Assembly: GCA_903895595.1 (NCBI GenBank) | Contig: CAITUP010000113.1 | Span: 17,417-81,416 of the forward strand | Length of the DNA: 64,000 bases | Source: an uncultured Acetobacteraceae bacterium | Lineage (GTDB): Bacteria; Pseudomonadota; Alphaproteobacteria; Acetobacterales; Acetobacteraceae | Direction: 5' to 3' | Part shown: positions 1 through 8,713 of the stretch, piece after piece | Layout: every line of letters starts with the position of its first letter | How positions within the stretch are numbered: position 1 is the first letter of the stretch | Made by a program: the position numbers and the translations under genes | The notes under the pieces: generated by a model | Told to the model about the DNA's origin: nothing | Database searches by the model: none | What the model saw: the letters and a program-made list of their open reading frames with translations, nothing else

Positions 1-315
1 AAGCACTACCGCCGTGAGCGCGAGCGGACCTCCGACAGCTACCAGCCCAAAACCACCGTCTACATCGAGCAGGATATCGGCAAGGAAGCCTACATCCAGC
101 GCACCATGCCGCTGTTCCTGACTTTGCGGGATGAGGACGGGCTTGCGCTGGTGACCGCCATGCTGCCGCCGAACGGCAAGCCGGACGGGGCCTGCATCGT
201 CGTCGGGCGCGGCAACGCCGACCCCTATCCCGATCATGGCGATGCCATCGAGGCTCTCGGCCGGCACTACGGCATGACCCTCGACCGGCATCGCTGCTTT
301 CCCTATCGTCGCTGA
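1..315 (+). CDS. C-terminal part of an unrecognised protein
   Basis: An open frame runs in from the left edge and stops at 313-315, giving the last 104 residues of a protein whose start lies outside the window. The visible part begins with a charged, arginine-rich stretch (YRRERERT) and ends FPYRR. I recognise no motif, signal or membrane segment. The stop lies 23 bases before the next start, and the gap holds a good ribosome binding site (AAGAAGGAG), so it is probably co-transcribed with the cupin gene. An ATG at 106 is internal to this frame and is unlikely to be the true start, because the frame stays open upstream to base 1. Confidence 0.6.
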   Translation, partial: KHYRRERERTSDSYQPKTTVYIEQDIGKEAYIQRTMPLFLTLRDEDGLALVTAMLPPNGKPDGACIVVGRGNADPYPDHGDAIEALGRHYGMTLDRHRCFPYRR

Positions 316-338
316 TCCAAGAAAGAAGGAGCGTTCCC

Positions 339-863
339 ATGACCATCACGATTGAGCAATTCGCGGCCGACTGCCACGACGCGCTGAAGAACAACCCCGG
401 CACGCCGGGCCGGGAAAAGGTCCGCGACCTGACCAAACAGGCACTGTCCGACCCGGGCTTTATCGACACCTACATCCCAGTCGGCACGCCCGAGCGGCAT
501 GTGCTGTATGAGGACGCCGAGCTGGGGTTTACCATTCTGGCGCATGGGTATACGGGGCCGAAGGGCAGCAAGCCGCACGATCACGGCCCGTCCTGGGCGA
601 TTTACGGCCAAGCCGATGGCGAGACCATCATGACGGCGTGGGACCTGGTCGCTCGGCCGACCGAAGCGACGCCCGGCAAGGCGAAATTCAACCACAATTA
701 CGTCATGAAACGCGGCGACGCGTATCTGTACGACATCGGCGTGCTGCACTCCCCGGAACGTAAAGCCGCGACGCGCCTGCTGCGGATCGAGGGGCTGAAT
801 ATGGCCAAGATCAAACGCCTGCCTTATGAGGCGGTAGAGACCTCGGCCGCCGCCGCGGAATAA
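339..863 (+). CDS. cupin-fold thiol (cysteine) dioxygenase-like protein
   Basis: A 174-residue single-domain beta-barrel protein of the cysteine dioxygenase-like cupin group. Members bind one iron through three histidines and typically oxidise small thiols to sulfinates; the substrate here is unknown. The motif KPHDHG supplies His80 and His82, and GVLHSP near residue 137 fits the third ligand. Length is slightly below the roughly 200 residues of true cysteine dioxygenases. The start follows GAAGGAG at normal spacing. It lies in a same-strand series with the partial gene before it and the monooxygenase after it (16-base gap), so a shared transcript is likely. Another non-heme iron cupin enzyme is possible. 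Confidence 0.7.
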   Translation: MTITIEQFAADCHDALKNNPGTPGREKVRDLTKQALSDPGFIDTYIPVGTPERHVLYEDAELGFTILAHGYTGPKGSKPHDHGPSWAIYGQADGETIMTAWDLVARPTEATPGKAKFNHNYVMKRGDAYLYDIGVLHSPERKAATRLLRIEGLNMAKIKRLPYEAVETSAAAAE

Positions 864-879
864 ACAGGAGCAACCCAAG

Positions 880-2514
880 GTGAGTGCCGCATTGGAAACC
901 CGGGGCTTTCAGGCCTCGGGGACGGATTTCGACGCGATCGTGGTGGGGGCGGGAATTTCCGGCCTTTATCAGCTGTATCGCCTTCGGGAATTGGGGTTAC
1001 GGGTGAAGGTGCTGGAAGCCGGCACCGGCGTCGGCGGCACTTGGTATTGGAATCGCTATCCCGGGGCGCGCTTCGATTCCGAAAGCTATTCCTATGCGTA
1101 TTCGTTTTCGCAGGAATTGCTGAACGAGTGGGACTGGACCGAGCACTTCGCGCCGCAACCGGAAACGTTGCGGTATTTGAATTTCGTCGCGGATAAATTC
1201 GATCTGCGGCGCGATATCCAGTTCCGCAGCCGCGTCGCCGCCGCGCATTACGACGACGCGGCGCGCGTATGGGATGTGACGCTGGAAGACGGTACCGCGT
1301 ACCGAGCACGCTTTCTAATCACTGCAATTGGCGTGCTGTCGGCCCACACGATGCCGCGCATTCCCGGCGTCGAGGACTTCCAGGGCCAGTCCTTCCACAC
1401 GGCTCGTTGGCCGCACGATCCCGTCAGCTTCGAGGGCAAGCGCGTCGCTGTGATCGGCACCGGCGCGACCGGCGTGCAGACGATCCAGGAAGTCGCCAAG
1501 ACCGCCGGCCATCTGACGGTGTTTCAGCGCACGCCGAACTGGTGCACGCCGCTGCATAACCGCAAAATCGACAAAGCCGAGATGGAAGAAATCCGCGCCG
1601 GCTATCCGGAAATGTTCAAGCGCTGCCAGGAAACCTTCGCCTGCTTCCTGCATACGCCCGATCCGCGCAGCGCGTTGGAGGTCACGCCGGAAGAGCGGGA
1701 GGCGTTTTTCGAGCACCTCTATGCCTCCCCCGGTTTTGGGATTTGGCAGGGGAATTTCCGCGACATTTTGAACAATCGCGAAGCCAACGCGTTGATCAGC
1801 GATTTCGTTGCCGGCAAAATCCGCCAGCGTGTAAAGGACCCGGCGACAGCGGAAAAGCTGATTCCCAAAGACCACGGCTTCGGCACCCGCCGCGTGCCGA
1901 TGGAAACGCGGTATTACGAGGTCTACAATCAACCGAACGTCAGACTGGTGGACATCAAGGAAACCCCGATCCAGCAGATCACTGCCACCGGGATCGAAAC
2001 GTCGGATGCCGCCTACGAGTTCGATATCATTATCTACGCGACCGGCTTCCACGCGATAACCGGCGCTTTCGACAGGATCGATATCCGCGGCGCCAACGGC
2101 GCACTGTTGAAAGACAAATGGGCCGCCGGGCCGCAGACCTATCTCGGCGTTCAGGTCGAGGGTTTTCCGAATATGATGATGCTCATGGGGCCGCACACGG
2201 CACTGGGCAACCTGCCGCGCAGCATCGAATACAATGTGGAATGGGTGACGCGACTGATCCGCCATATGAGGGACAACGGCCTGACCCGTGCAGAAGCCAC
2301 CCCCGCCGGTGTCGAAAGCTGGACGAACCACGTACGCGCCTTGGGGGTTGGGTTGTTGTCCAATGAGATCGACTCCTGGATGACCGGTGTTAACCGCAAC
2401 GTGGACGGCAAGGATACCCGAGTCATCGCCCGCTACAGCGGCAGCGCGCCGGCCTATCGGGAACGGTGCGACCAAGTGTCCGCGGACGGGTTTAAAGAAT
2501 TGGCTCTGGCCTGA
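880..2514 (+). CDS. flavin-containing Baeyer-Villiger-type monooxygenase
   Basis: A 544-residue FAD/NADPH enzyme of the cyclohexanone/phenylacetone monooxygenase group, which inserts oxygen next to a ketone to give an ester or lactone. The first Rossmann motif GAGISG is at residues 23-28 and the family pattern GGTWYWNRYPG at 52-62. The Baeyer-Villiger fingerprint FQGQSFHTARWP is at 167-178 and the NADPH motif GTGATG at 193-198. Length is normal. The start is GTG at 880, supported by AGGAG ten bases upstream; no better ATG is present. The next gene, an FAD dehydrogenase, starts 14 bases after the stop, so the pair probably acts on one substrate. A cyclic ketone such as a terpenoid or steroid is a guess. 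Confidence 0.88.
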   Translation: MSAALETRGFQASGTDFDAIVVGAGISGLYQLYRLRELGLRVKVLEAGTGVGGTWYWNRYPGARFDSESYSYAYSFSQELLNEWDWTEHFAPQPETLRYLNFVADKFDLRRDIQFRSRVAAAHYDDAARVWDVTLEDGTAYRARFLITAIGVLSAHTMPRIPGVEDFQGQSFHTARWPHDPVSFEGKRVAVIGTGATGVQTIQEVAKTAGHLTVFQRTPNWCTPLHNRKIDKAEMEEIRAGYPEMFKRCQETFACFLHTPDPRSALEVTPEEREAFFEHLYASPGFGIWQGNFRDILNNREANALISDFVAGKIRQRVKDPATAEKLIPKDHGFGTRRVPMETRYYEVYNQPNVRLVDIKETPIQQITATGIETSDAAYEFDIIIYATGFHAITGAFDRIDIRGANGALLKDKWAAGPQTYLGVQVEGFPNMMMLMGPHTALGNLPRSIEYNVEWVTRLIRHMRDNGLTRAEATPAGVESWTNHVRALGVGLLSNEIDSWMTGVNRNVDGKDTRVIARYSGSAPAYRERCDQVSADGFKELALA

Positions 2515-2528
2515 TATGAGGAACGATT

Positions 2529-3992
2529 ATGCAATATAAATGGGATGAAGAAGCCGACGTCGTCGTCGTGGGCTTCGGGGCAGCCGGGATGGCCGCTTCG
2601 GTCACGGCACACGAGTTGGGCGCTTCCGTCATTATTCTGGAAAAAGCGCCGGAAGGCGAGGAAGGCGGCAACACGCGCGTCGCCGGTCAGGGTTATTTGA
2701 ATACGTCGTCCGTCGAAAGCGCCATTGCCTATTTGAACGCACTGTGCGGCCCGTTCACCGTGCCGCAGCCGATGGTCCAGGTTTGGGCCGAGGAGATGTG
2801 CAAGAACAACGAGTGGTTGGCGAGCCTCGGCGGCGATCCGCAGGAGCATCAGCACCCACCGGTCGGAATCGAATTTCCGGATCTGCCGGGCGCCGACTGC
2901 GTGCATAAATTCCATGATGGCCCGACCTACGGGTATTCCTACACATGGAAATTGTTCGAGCGTCTGGTGAAGGAACGCCCGATCCGCGTGCTTTATGAAA
3001 CGCCGGGCCGAACGCTGATTCAGAACGATATTACCAAGGAAATTCTGGGCGTTCGGGCGCAGCGGGATGGCAAGGACGTTCTGGTGAAAGCGCGCAAGGG
3101 TGTCGTGCTGACCTGCGGCGGGTTCGAGAACAATCAGGAGATGATCCGTAATTATCTCCCGGGCGTGCCGTATTGCTACACCTCGGGCTCGCCCTACAAC
3201 GAGGGCGACGGCATCACGATGGCGATGTCGGTCGGGGCCGATCTTTGGCACATGAATAATTACGCCGGCCCCTCGATGGCGCTGAAAGTGCCGGAGGTTC
3301 GCACGTCGTTTTCGATGCAGGCGCTGCATTACAGCAAACAGCCGCCGGGCGGCATGATCGTTGTCGGACCGGACGGGCGGCGTTTCACGGACGAGAAGTT
3401 CAAGACGCGGCATGGGAAAGTGCCGGTGAACGGGCGGTGGCTGCCGCTGTCGACGCCGTGTCCGATGTATATGATTATCGATCACGCGCATTTCTCGGCC
3501 GGGCCGCTGTACGACGGGCACCCGAGCCATGGGTGGACGCAGATTGTCGAGAAGTATGAGTGGAGCGAGGATAACAGCAAGGAACTCGCGAAGGGTTGGA
3601 TCGTGAAGGGCGCCAGCATCGCGGCTTTGGCCTCGGCGATCGGGCTGGACCCGGCCGTTCTGGAGGCCACGGTTGGGCGCTGGAACCAGTCCTGCGCGGG
3701 TGGCAAGGACACGGAATTCAATCGCACGCTGATGATGGCGCCGATTGCGCAAGGGCCGTTCTACGCGGTGGAAATGTCGCCCTCGATGTTGAACACGCAG
3801 GGCGGGCCTAGGCGGAACGAAAAGGCGCAGATCGTGCGGCCCGATGGGACACCTATTCCGCGGCTTTACAGCTCGGGAGAGCTGGGTTCGATCTACAGTT
3901 ATCTGTACCAGGGGACCGGTAATCTGGGCGAGTGCCTGGCGTTCGGGCGGGTGGCAGCGCGGCATGCCGTGGCGGAGACGGCTTGGGGGTAG
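2529..3992 (+). CDS. FAD-binding dehydrogenase, fumarate reductase flavoprotein/ketosteroid dehydrogenase-like
   Basis: A 487-residue flavoprotein of the FAD_binding_2 family, which includes fumarate reductases, tricarballylate dehydrogenase and 3-ketosteroid 1-dehydrogenases. The dinucleotide motif GFGAAGMAAS is near residue 15, followed by the acidic strand end IILEKAPEG and the pattern GGNTRVAGQG. The C-terminal FAD-contact region reads YSSGELGSIYSY then GTGNLGECLAFGRVA. No signal peptide or heme-binding CxxCH is visible, so it is probably cytoplasmic. The start follows GAGGA. It is paired with the monooxygenase upstream. A role in introducing or removing a double bond in the same substrate is inferred; the exact subfamily cannot be fixed by eye. 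Confidence 0.82.
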   Translation: MQYKWDEEADVVVVGFGAAGMAASVTAHELGASVIILEKAPEGEEGGNTRVAGQGYLNTSSVESAIAYLNALCGPFTVPQPMVQVWAEEMCKNNEWLASLGGDPQEHQHPPVGIEFPDLPGADCVHKFHDGPTYGYSYTWKLFERLVKERPIRVLYETPGRTLIQNDITKEILGVRAQRDGKDVLVKARKGVVLTCGGFENNQEMIRNYLPGVPYCYTSGSPYNEGDGITMAMSVGADLWHMNNYAGPSMALKVPEVRTSFSMQALHYSKQPPGGMIVVGPDGRRFTDEKFKTRHGKVPVNGRWLPLSTPCPMYMIIDHAHFSAGPLYDGHPSHGWTQIVEKYEWSEDNSKELAKGWIVKGASIAALASAIGLDPAVLEATVGRWNQSCAGGKDTEFNRTLMMAPIAQGPFYAVEMSPSMLNTQGGPRRNEKAQIVRPDGTPIPRLYSSGELGSIYSYLYQGTGNLGECLAFGRVAARHAVAETAWG

Positions 3993-4010
3993 GGGCACCG
4001 CCACTGTCCC

Positions 4011-4042
4011 CCGTCATGGTCCGCCTGACCCGACCATGACGG
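4011..4042. terminator. inverted repeat between convergent genes, likely bidirectional terminator
   Basis: Arms 4011-4021 (CCGTCATGGTC) and 4032-4042 (GACCATGACGG) are perfect 11-base complements around a 10-base loop, and lie exactly between two convergent stop codons. There is no clear U tract, so its efficiency is uncertain. Its sequence matches the dispersed palindromic repeat also seen at 53017-53090, 60292-60323 and 63804-63882. Confidence 0.55.
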
Positions 4043-4384
4043 TTAATTAGACAGTGGAATAATCTCTTTCTCCTCGATCAAGTACGACTTGATCTCGGCG
4101 ATAATCAGCGCCCCGTCGTCCGTCAGCGCCTTCATCTCCGGTGTGGCGGCGGCGCGTTCGTAAGCGGCGAGATCGTCGTACCACAATTCGGCGATCCCAT
4201 CGATTTGCACACCGCTCTCCGGCACGTCCGCCCGGGTGCGGGTGCCGACGATATGCGACTGCACGTAGCGCCGAATCCCCGGCACCGCCAACGCGAGCGG
4301 TCCGTGGATATTCAACCAATGATCCACGAACTGCTCATGCGTCAGGTGCGGCTTGCGGGTCAGCAGGCCGATCGATTTCAGCAC
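4043..4384 (-). CDS. EthD-domain protein
   Basis: A 113-residue single-domain protein of the EthD family (dimeric alpha/beta barrel). Family hallmarks are an N-terminal LLTRKPHLTHEQF segment and WLNIHGPLA, the HW...HGP pattern shared by EthD proteins. Family members accompany degradative cytochrome P450s or other oxygenases; some are isomerase- or cyclase-like, and many have no known reaction. The start codon lies 1 base past the stop of the TauD gene, so the two are translationally coupled. It is the last gene of a three-gene leftward operon. It probably acts on, or binds, the product of that oxygenase. Confidence 0.85.
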   Translation of the reverse strand: MLKSIGLLTRKPHLTHEQFVDHWLNIHGPLALAVPGIRRYVQSHIVGTRTRADVPESGVQIDGIAELWYDDLAAYERAAATPEMKALTDDGALIIAEIKSYLIEEKEIIPLSN

Positions 4385-4385
4385 T

Positions 4386-5273
4386 TTACGCCGCCTCGGC
4401 CATCGTGGACCGCAGCCCCGCTACCGTCGTGCGGTGCATGTCGCGCACCTGAGTGGCATCGAACGGGCGGGAGCGGTGCATCGTCTGCTGGTTATCCCAC
4501 ACCACCAGATCGTTCACCGTCCACTTGTGCGAATACACGAATTTCCGCTGTGTCGCGTGTTCCGTCAGGTCGCGCAGGAACGCCCGCGCCTCGGGGATCG
4601 GCCAGCCGACGATAGTGCCGGCGTGGGAGGCCAGATACAGCGATTTCCGCCCCGTGGAGGGATGCCGCCGCACCAGAAGCTGCTTCACCGGCGCGAAGGC
4701 CTTGCGTTCGGCGTCGGTGAAATCCCCAAAGCCGATCAACGCACGGGAAAACAGCTGGCTGTGCTCGCACACCAGATTCTCGCACTCGGCCTTGGTTTCC
4801 TCGTCGAGTTCGTCGTACGCCAGCTTCATCGACGCGAATTCGGTGTTTCCCCCGGCATCCGGAATGATCCGCGCCGACAGCAGCGAATATTTCGCCGGCA
4901 CGACCTTGAAGGAACTGTCGGAGTGCCAGAGCCGCGTGCCAAGGCTGAACAACCGCCGCCGGTTGTCGCGCGCCAGCACGTTGTTGTTCTGATCGAGGTT
5001 CGAAATATCGGCGATATGCGCCCCCAGCCGGTCGCGGCCGTCGCGCAGGTTATTGGTCGCCAGCTCCAGTTCCCCGAAATTGCGGGAGAATGCCATTTGC
5101 GTTTCGTCGGTGAAGGCCTGGCCGTGGAACACCAACACCCCGAATTCGTCCATCCCGCGCTCGATCTGCTGCGCTTCGCTGGCGGTGAGGGGCTTGGTGA
5201 TGTCGATGCCGGATACCACGCCCGCGAACAGCGGGCGGGACACGGGATCGATCGGTTTGATGGTCAGTGTCAT
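4386..5273 (-). CDS. TauD/TfdA-family 2-oxoglutarate-dependent dioxygenase
   Basis: A 295-residue Fe(II)/2-oxoglutarate oxygenase of the taurine/2,4-D dioxygenase family. The facial triad is visible: His117 and Asp119 in LWHSDSS and distal His266 in MHRSR, with Arg281 placed to bind the 2-oxoglutarate carboxylate. Length is normal for the family. The reaction class is hydroxylation, often leading to cleavage of a C-S, C-N or ether bond; taurine or 2,4-D cannot be assigned as substrate. It is the middle gene of the operon with the unknown protein upstream (12-base gap) and EthD downstream (1-base gap). Confidence 0.88.
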   Translation of the reverse strand: MTLTIKPIDPVSRPLFAGVVSGIDITKPLTASEAQQIERGMDEFGVLVFHGQAFTDETQMAFSRNFGELELATNNLRDGRDRLGAHIADISNLDQNNNVLARDNRRRLFSLGTRLWHSDSSFKVVPAKYSLLSARIIPDAGGNTEFASMKLAYDELDEETKAECENLVCEHSQLFSRALIGFGDFTDAERKAFAPVKQLLVRRHPSTGRKSLYLASHAGTIVGWPIPEARAFLRDLTEHATQRKFVYSHKWTVNDLVVWDNQQTMHRSRPFDATQVRDMHRTTVAGLRSTMAEAA

Positions 5274-5285
5274 CGCGCGTCTCCC

Positions 5286-6899
5286 TCAGACCAATTCGCT
5301 ATACCCAAAGGCCTGCCCGAACCGGCGCGACGGTTCCTGCACGTCGCCGTATTTGCGGTGGCCGGCGGTGTGATAGGCAGCCGACAGCAGCAGCAAATCG
5401 CGGCCGGGGTGCTTGTTGGTGCCCCAGTCCATCAGCATGCATTGGGCGATTTCCTGGTTGTGCGGATCGTTGCCCAGGCGGCACGCCGCCAAAGCAATAC
5501 GCTGCACCAGCGGCGCCTTGTCGGACACGTTCTCGATATATGCCTGCGTCCAATCCAGGCTGCCCTGCGTATCCAGCGTCACGACTGCGTTCTCGACCCG
5601 GTCCAGCAACTGCCCCGCCGTCATCGCGCTGGCGCCCGACGGTGCCTTCGCGGTGAAGGGATGGGAATCGTTCAAACCGGCCTGACAGCCGGCAACGCGG
5701 TTGGCGAAATTGCCCGCGACATAGAGCAAGCGCAGCCGGCGAGGATGGTCGAAATTGTCCCAGAACCATGCCAGCGTGTTGTGATACTCGTAGCAATGGT
5801 GGGGCATGTTGAACAAATTGGGATCGCGCGTTTCCAACACGATCTGCCCTACCGCCAGCTGCAGGACGTCGAGAATGCGCCGCGGGTCCTGCCCGGCTTT
5901 GAGCATCCGCGTCGTCGCTTCCAGCACATCGGTCTCACTACCGCGGGTCACCGCTTGGATCAGGGTGCGCGAGTCCTCCTCGGGCACCGGCCCGGTGTTC
6001 GCCAGCATCGCGAGTTCGTTCGGCCCGACGCCGCCGTACGGCACGGCCTTCAGAACCTCGCCCTCGATCGTCATTTTGACCCAGTTGCAGGCCAGTTCGT
6101 ACGTCGAGTACCAGCGGGGGCCGACGGCCACGTCCAGCGCCCCGGCGTAAACCACGTTATGCGCATTGTCCCAGCCCAAAGCGTTGCCGAGTTCCACCGT
6201 CGAACGCGTGCGGTATGCCTTGTGCCCTGTCGTGTAGGACCGGTTGTGCAGCAGACGGTCCTGCACATCGATCAGCCCGGCGAAGCACATCTCCTGCAGG
6301 ACTTCCTTGCGGTCGGCCTTTTCCTCGAAATTGCCGAGGAACAGGCGATAGGCATCGATGACATTGCCGCGATGCACCTGCGTCATCCATTCGTTCAGGC
6401 GTTCCTTCAGCGGCGCGTTGACACGCAGCGGCTGCTGGTCTTGCCAGTAGACCACGGGGGCCGGCGGGTTCGGTTCCAGCATGCCGGCGTTGCCGCGGTG
6501 CCGCGTATAATGCCCCGGCGCCAGGTCCAGCTTCTGATTCCAGATATCCAGCCCGCTCGGGATGTACCAAATCGTCTGCGCCATCGGCAGCATCGCCAGA
6601 TGTGCGGGCAGCATTTTGGTCAGGTTGATGGTGGCGCGGGCGCTGAGCAGGCAGTGGTCGTTGTTGACGAAATTGGGATACCCGTCGTCGATCCGCTCAT
6701 GATAGGGCACATGGGTGTAGGGGGCGTGGATGCGCACACCCTCGGCGACGATTTCGTTCAGCGGTCGCCCGGCCTTGATCAGGTCGTAGTAGACATCGCT
6801 GGCACCGCGCTGATCGCGGGCGAGGCAGCGGTCTTCCAGCTTGGCATACAAGGCGTTGGCGCCGCTCCGGTCCTTGGAGATGTCGGTCTGGCTATCCAT
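5286..6899 (-). CDS. unrecognised 537-residue protein, first gene of TauD-EthD operon
   Basis: I do not recognise this 537-residue protein. The ATG at 6899 is preceded by GAGGAG at good spacing, and the frame further upstream lacks coding character. The protein has no signal peptide or long hydrophobic segment. It is rich in His, Tyr and Trp, with clusters such as APYTHVPYHE, NNDHCLL, LAPGHYTRHRG, PHHCYEYHN and AAYHTAGHRKY that could hold a metal or heme, though no standard motif is complete. It is co-directional with, and 12 bases from, the TauD dioxygenase, so a shared pathway is likely. A distant relation to questin-oxidase-like proteins crossed my mind, but I cannot support it. Confidence 0.75.
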   Translation of the reverse strand: MDSQTDISKDRSGANALYAKLEDRCLARDQRGASDVYYDLIKAGRPLNEIVAEGVRIHAPYTHVPYHERIDDGYPNFVNNDHCLLSARATINLTKMLPAHLAMLPMAQTIWYIPSGLDIWNQKLDLAPGHYTRHRGNAGMLEPNPPAPVVYWQDQQPLRVNAPLKERLNEWMTQVHRGNVIDAYRLFLGNFEEKADRKEVLQEMCFAGLIDVQDRLLHNRSYTTGHKAYRTRSTVELGNALGWDNAHNVVYAGALDVAVGPRWYSTYELACNWVKMTIEGEVLKAVPYGGVGPNELAMLANTGPVPEEDSRTLIQAVTRGSETDVLEATTRMLKAGQDPRRILDVLQLAVGQIVLETRDPNLFNMPHHCYEYHNTLAWFWDNFDHPRRLRLLYVAGNFANRVAGCQAGLNDSHPFTAKAPSGASAMTAGQLLDRVENAVVTLDTQGSLDWTQAYIENVSDKAPLVQRIALAACRLGNDPHNQEIAQCMLMDWGTNKHPGRDLLLLSAAYHTAGHRKYGDVQEPSRRFGQAFGYSELV

Positions 6900-6995
6900 T
6901 TGTAACGCTCCTCGGGCATGTTCATGCTTTCCCGGCGATCCTACGCTTGACAGGACGCGGACGGCAACCATCGTAGCCCTGAGCAAGGCGGGGGA

Positions 6996-8030
6996 ATGAC
7001 GATGGCGGGCTGGATTATATCGACAGCGGTTGGAACGGGCGCGCAAGGGCATGCGGGGGACGGCGGGACGGCGGCGCGGGCACTGCTGAACAATCCGTTC
7101 GATATCGCCTTTGCCTCCGATGGAGACATGATCTTTTCCGATACATTCAACCACTGCATTCGCCGCGTGAACGCAAAAACCGGCACGATTACCAACATTG
7201 CCGGCACTGGCGAGCGCGGGTTCGCCGGCGACGGCGGCCCGGCGACGAAGGCACGACTGAATGAACCATACGGCGTGGTCGTGGATCGCGCCGGGCAGAT
7301 CTTCTTTGCCGACCGGCTGAACCGCCGGGTCCGCAAGATCGACACGGCCGGCCAAATCTCCACCCTGGCCGGCGACGGATCGGGCAAATACAGCGGCGAC
7401 GGCGGTTCGGCTGCAATCGCCGGACTGGCCGAACCCAACGGGCTGGCGCTCGACAAGGCGCAGACGGATCTGTTCATCGCCGACGTCGCCGATCACCGGG
7501 TGCGGGTGGTGGACCTGACATCGGGAATAATCGCCACATTCGCAGGAACGGGGGAGGGCAAGCACGACGGCGATGGCGGCCCCGCAACATCGGCCGGCAT
7601 CTTCGGCGCCCGGGCTGTCGCTCTGGCGCCGGATGGGTCGCTATATGTGATGGAGCGTCAAGGCAGCAGCATCCGCCAGATCCGCGACGGGGTGATTCAA
7701 ACCGTCGCCGGCACCGGCGAACGCGGTTACGCCGGGGACGGTGGCAACGCTCGGGTGGCGGTGTTTGCCGCACCGAAGGAAATGACGCTGGACGCCGCCG
7801 GCAATATCTATGTCGTCGATACCGAAAACCACGCCATCCGACGGATCGATGCGGCGACCTGGATCGTGGAAACCATCGCCGGCAACGGCACGGCCGGTCC
7901 CGGAGGCGACGGAGGCCCCGCGACGCAAGCCGGCCTGGCGCGCCCGCACGGTGCAGCAGTCGGCCCGGATGGGGCGATCTACATCGGCGACAGCGAGAAC
8001 CACCGGGTGCGGAAACTGTCCCCCGCGTAG
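6996..8030 (+). CDS. six-repeat NHL beta-propeller protein
   Basis: A 344-residue protein made almost entirely of six NHL-type repeats of roughly 55 residues. Each repeat carries a variant of AGTGERGFAGDGGPA, seen in turn as GTGAQGHAGDGG, GTGERGFAGDGG, GDGSGKYSGDGG, GTGEGKHDGDGG, GTGERGYAGDGG and GNGTAGPGGDGG. This predicts a closed six-bladed propeller used for binding, or as a lyase/lactonase-like scaffold. No signal peptide is visible, although many relatives are exported. The start follows AAGGCGGGGG. It is transcribed divergently from the unknown-TauD-EthD operon with a 96-base gap, so promoters are shared. Enzymatic activity cannot be judged. Confidence 0.85.
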   Translation: MTMAGWIISTAVGTGAQGHAGDGGTAARALLNNPFDIAFASDGDMIFSDTFNHCIRRVNAKTGTITNIAGTGERGFAGDGGPATKARLNEPYGVVVDRAGQIFFADRLNRRVRKIDTAGQISTLAGDGSGKYSGDGGSAAIAGLAEPNGLALDKAQTDLFIADVADHRVRVVDLTSGIIATFAGTGEGKHDGDGGPATSAGIFGARAVALAPDGSLYVMERQGSSIRQIRDGVIQTVAGTGERGYAGDGGNARVAVFAAPKEMTLDAAGNIYVVDTENHAIRRIDAATWIVETIAGNGTAGPGGDGGPATQAGLARPHGAAVGPDGAIYIGDSENHRVRKLSPA

Positions 8031-8073
8031 GACAGGTGTTGAGAGTACGGGCGCGTCGGCAGGAAACCCGCCT

Positions 8074-8547
8074 CTATCGGACCAGCCCGTGCTGAAATCC
8101 GAACCCGCCCGCCGCGTTCGCCAGCTTCTGCAGATCCGTCCGCGACACCGCGAGGTCCTGCGCGCCCGCGCAATCGCCGGGGCCGTTGGCGGAGTGCGCG
8201 CCGGCCCAGTGCAGCCGGTATTCCGTGGCCGGGCTGGCGGTGTCCCGCGCTTCGACCACCAAGCTGCCGCCGTCCCGCACGATCACCGCCGGGTCCATCG
8301 CACAAGTCGTCCGGCCCGCCACCGCAGGTTCCGCGACCGGCACTTCCAGCAGCCACACATCCTGCACTTGGGTGCTCGGGCGGAATACCACCATGTCCCC
8401 GACCTTGGGGCGCAGTGCGTCCAAATTCAGCATAAGGAGCGTCGCAAACATCCCGATCGACATGATGCATGCGGCCAAAGCAGCCGGACCGGCTGCTATC
8501 CAAACCGCGCTTGGTTCATGGTCGTTTTCGTGATCGTCGGGCCGCAT
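8074..8547 (-). CDS. small single-pass membrane protein of unknown function
   Basis: A 157-residue protein with a short charged N-terminus (MRPDDHENDHEP) and one hydrophobic helix of about 25 residues (residues 14-40). A periplasmic domain of about 115 residues follows, containing two cysteines (TTCAM and GDCAG) that could form a disulfide. The start is chosen at 8547 because CAGGAG lies 9 bases upstream and the open frame beyond it looks non-coding. It is convergent with the NHL gene and divergent from the LLM oxidoreductase. I do not recognise the family. Confidence 0.6.
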   Translation of the reverse strand: MRPDDHENDHEPSAVWIAAGPAALAACIMSIGMFATLLMLNLDALRPKVGDMVVFRPSTQVQDVWLLEVPVAEPAVAGRTTCAMDPAVIVRDGGSLVVEARDTASPATEYRLHWAGAHSANGPGDCAGAQDLAVSRTDLQKLANAAGGFGFQHGLVR

Positions 8548-8713
8548 CGGGCGCTCCTGTATCCGTCCAAGACATGTTCGCCTACATATAATCATCAGCA
8601 TGGTGCAGTGCAACAAATTGCCAATGCCGGTTCCTCCGCCCAGCCCCGCGTTTGGCACAGGACTGCGTTTGCGCGATGCTCGCCGCTGGGCCTGGGAATA
8701 AGGGAGCGACCAG

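Noticed and set aside
2529..3992. Assignment as 3-ketosteroid dehydrogenase, implying a steroid pathway
   Set aside because: The motifs fit the whole flavoprotein family; the subfamily cannot be set by eye and no other steroid genes are present.
4353..6905. 850-codon open frame on the plus strand opposite the TauD and unknown genes
   Set aside because: It is antisense to two well-supported genes, has arginine/histidine-rich shadow composition and no ribosome binding site.
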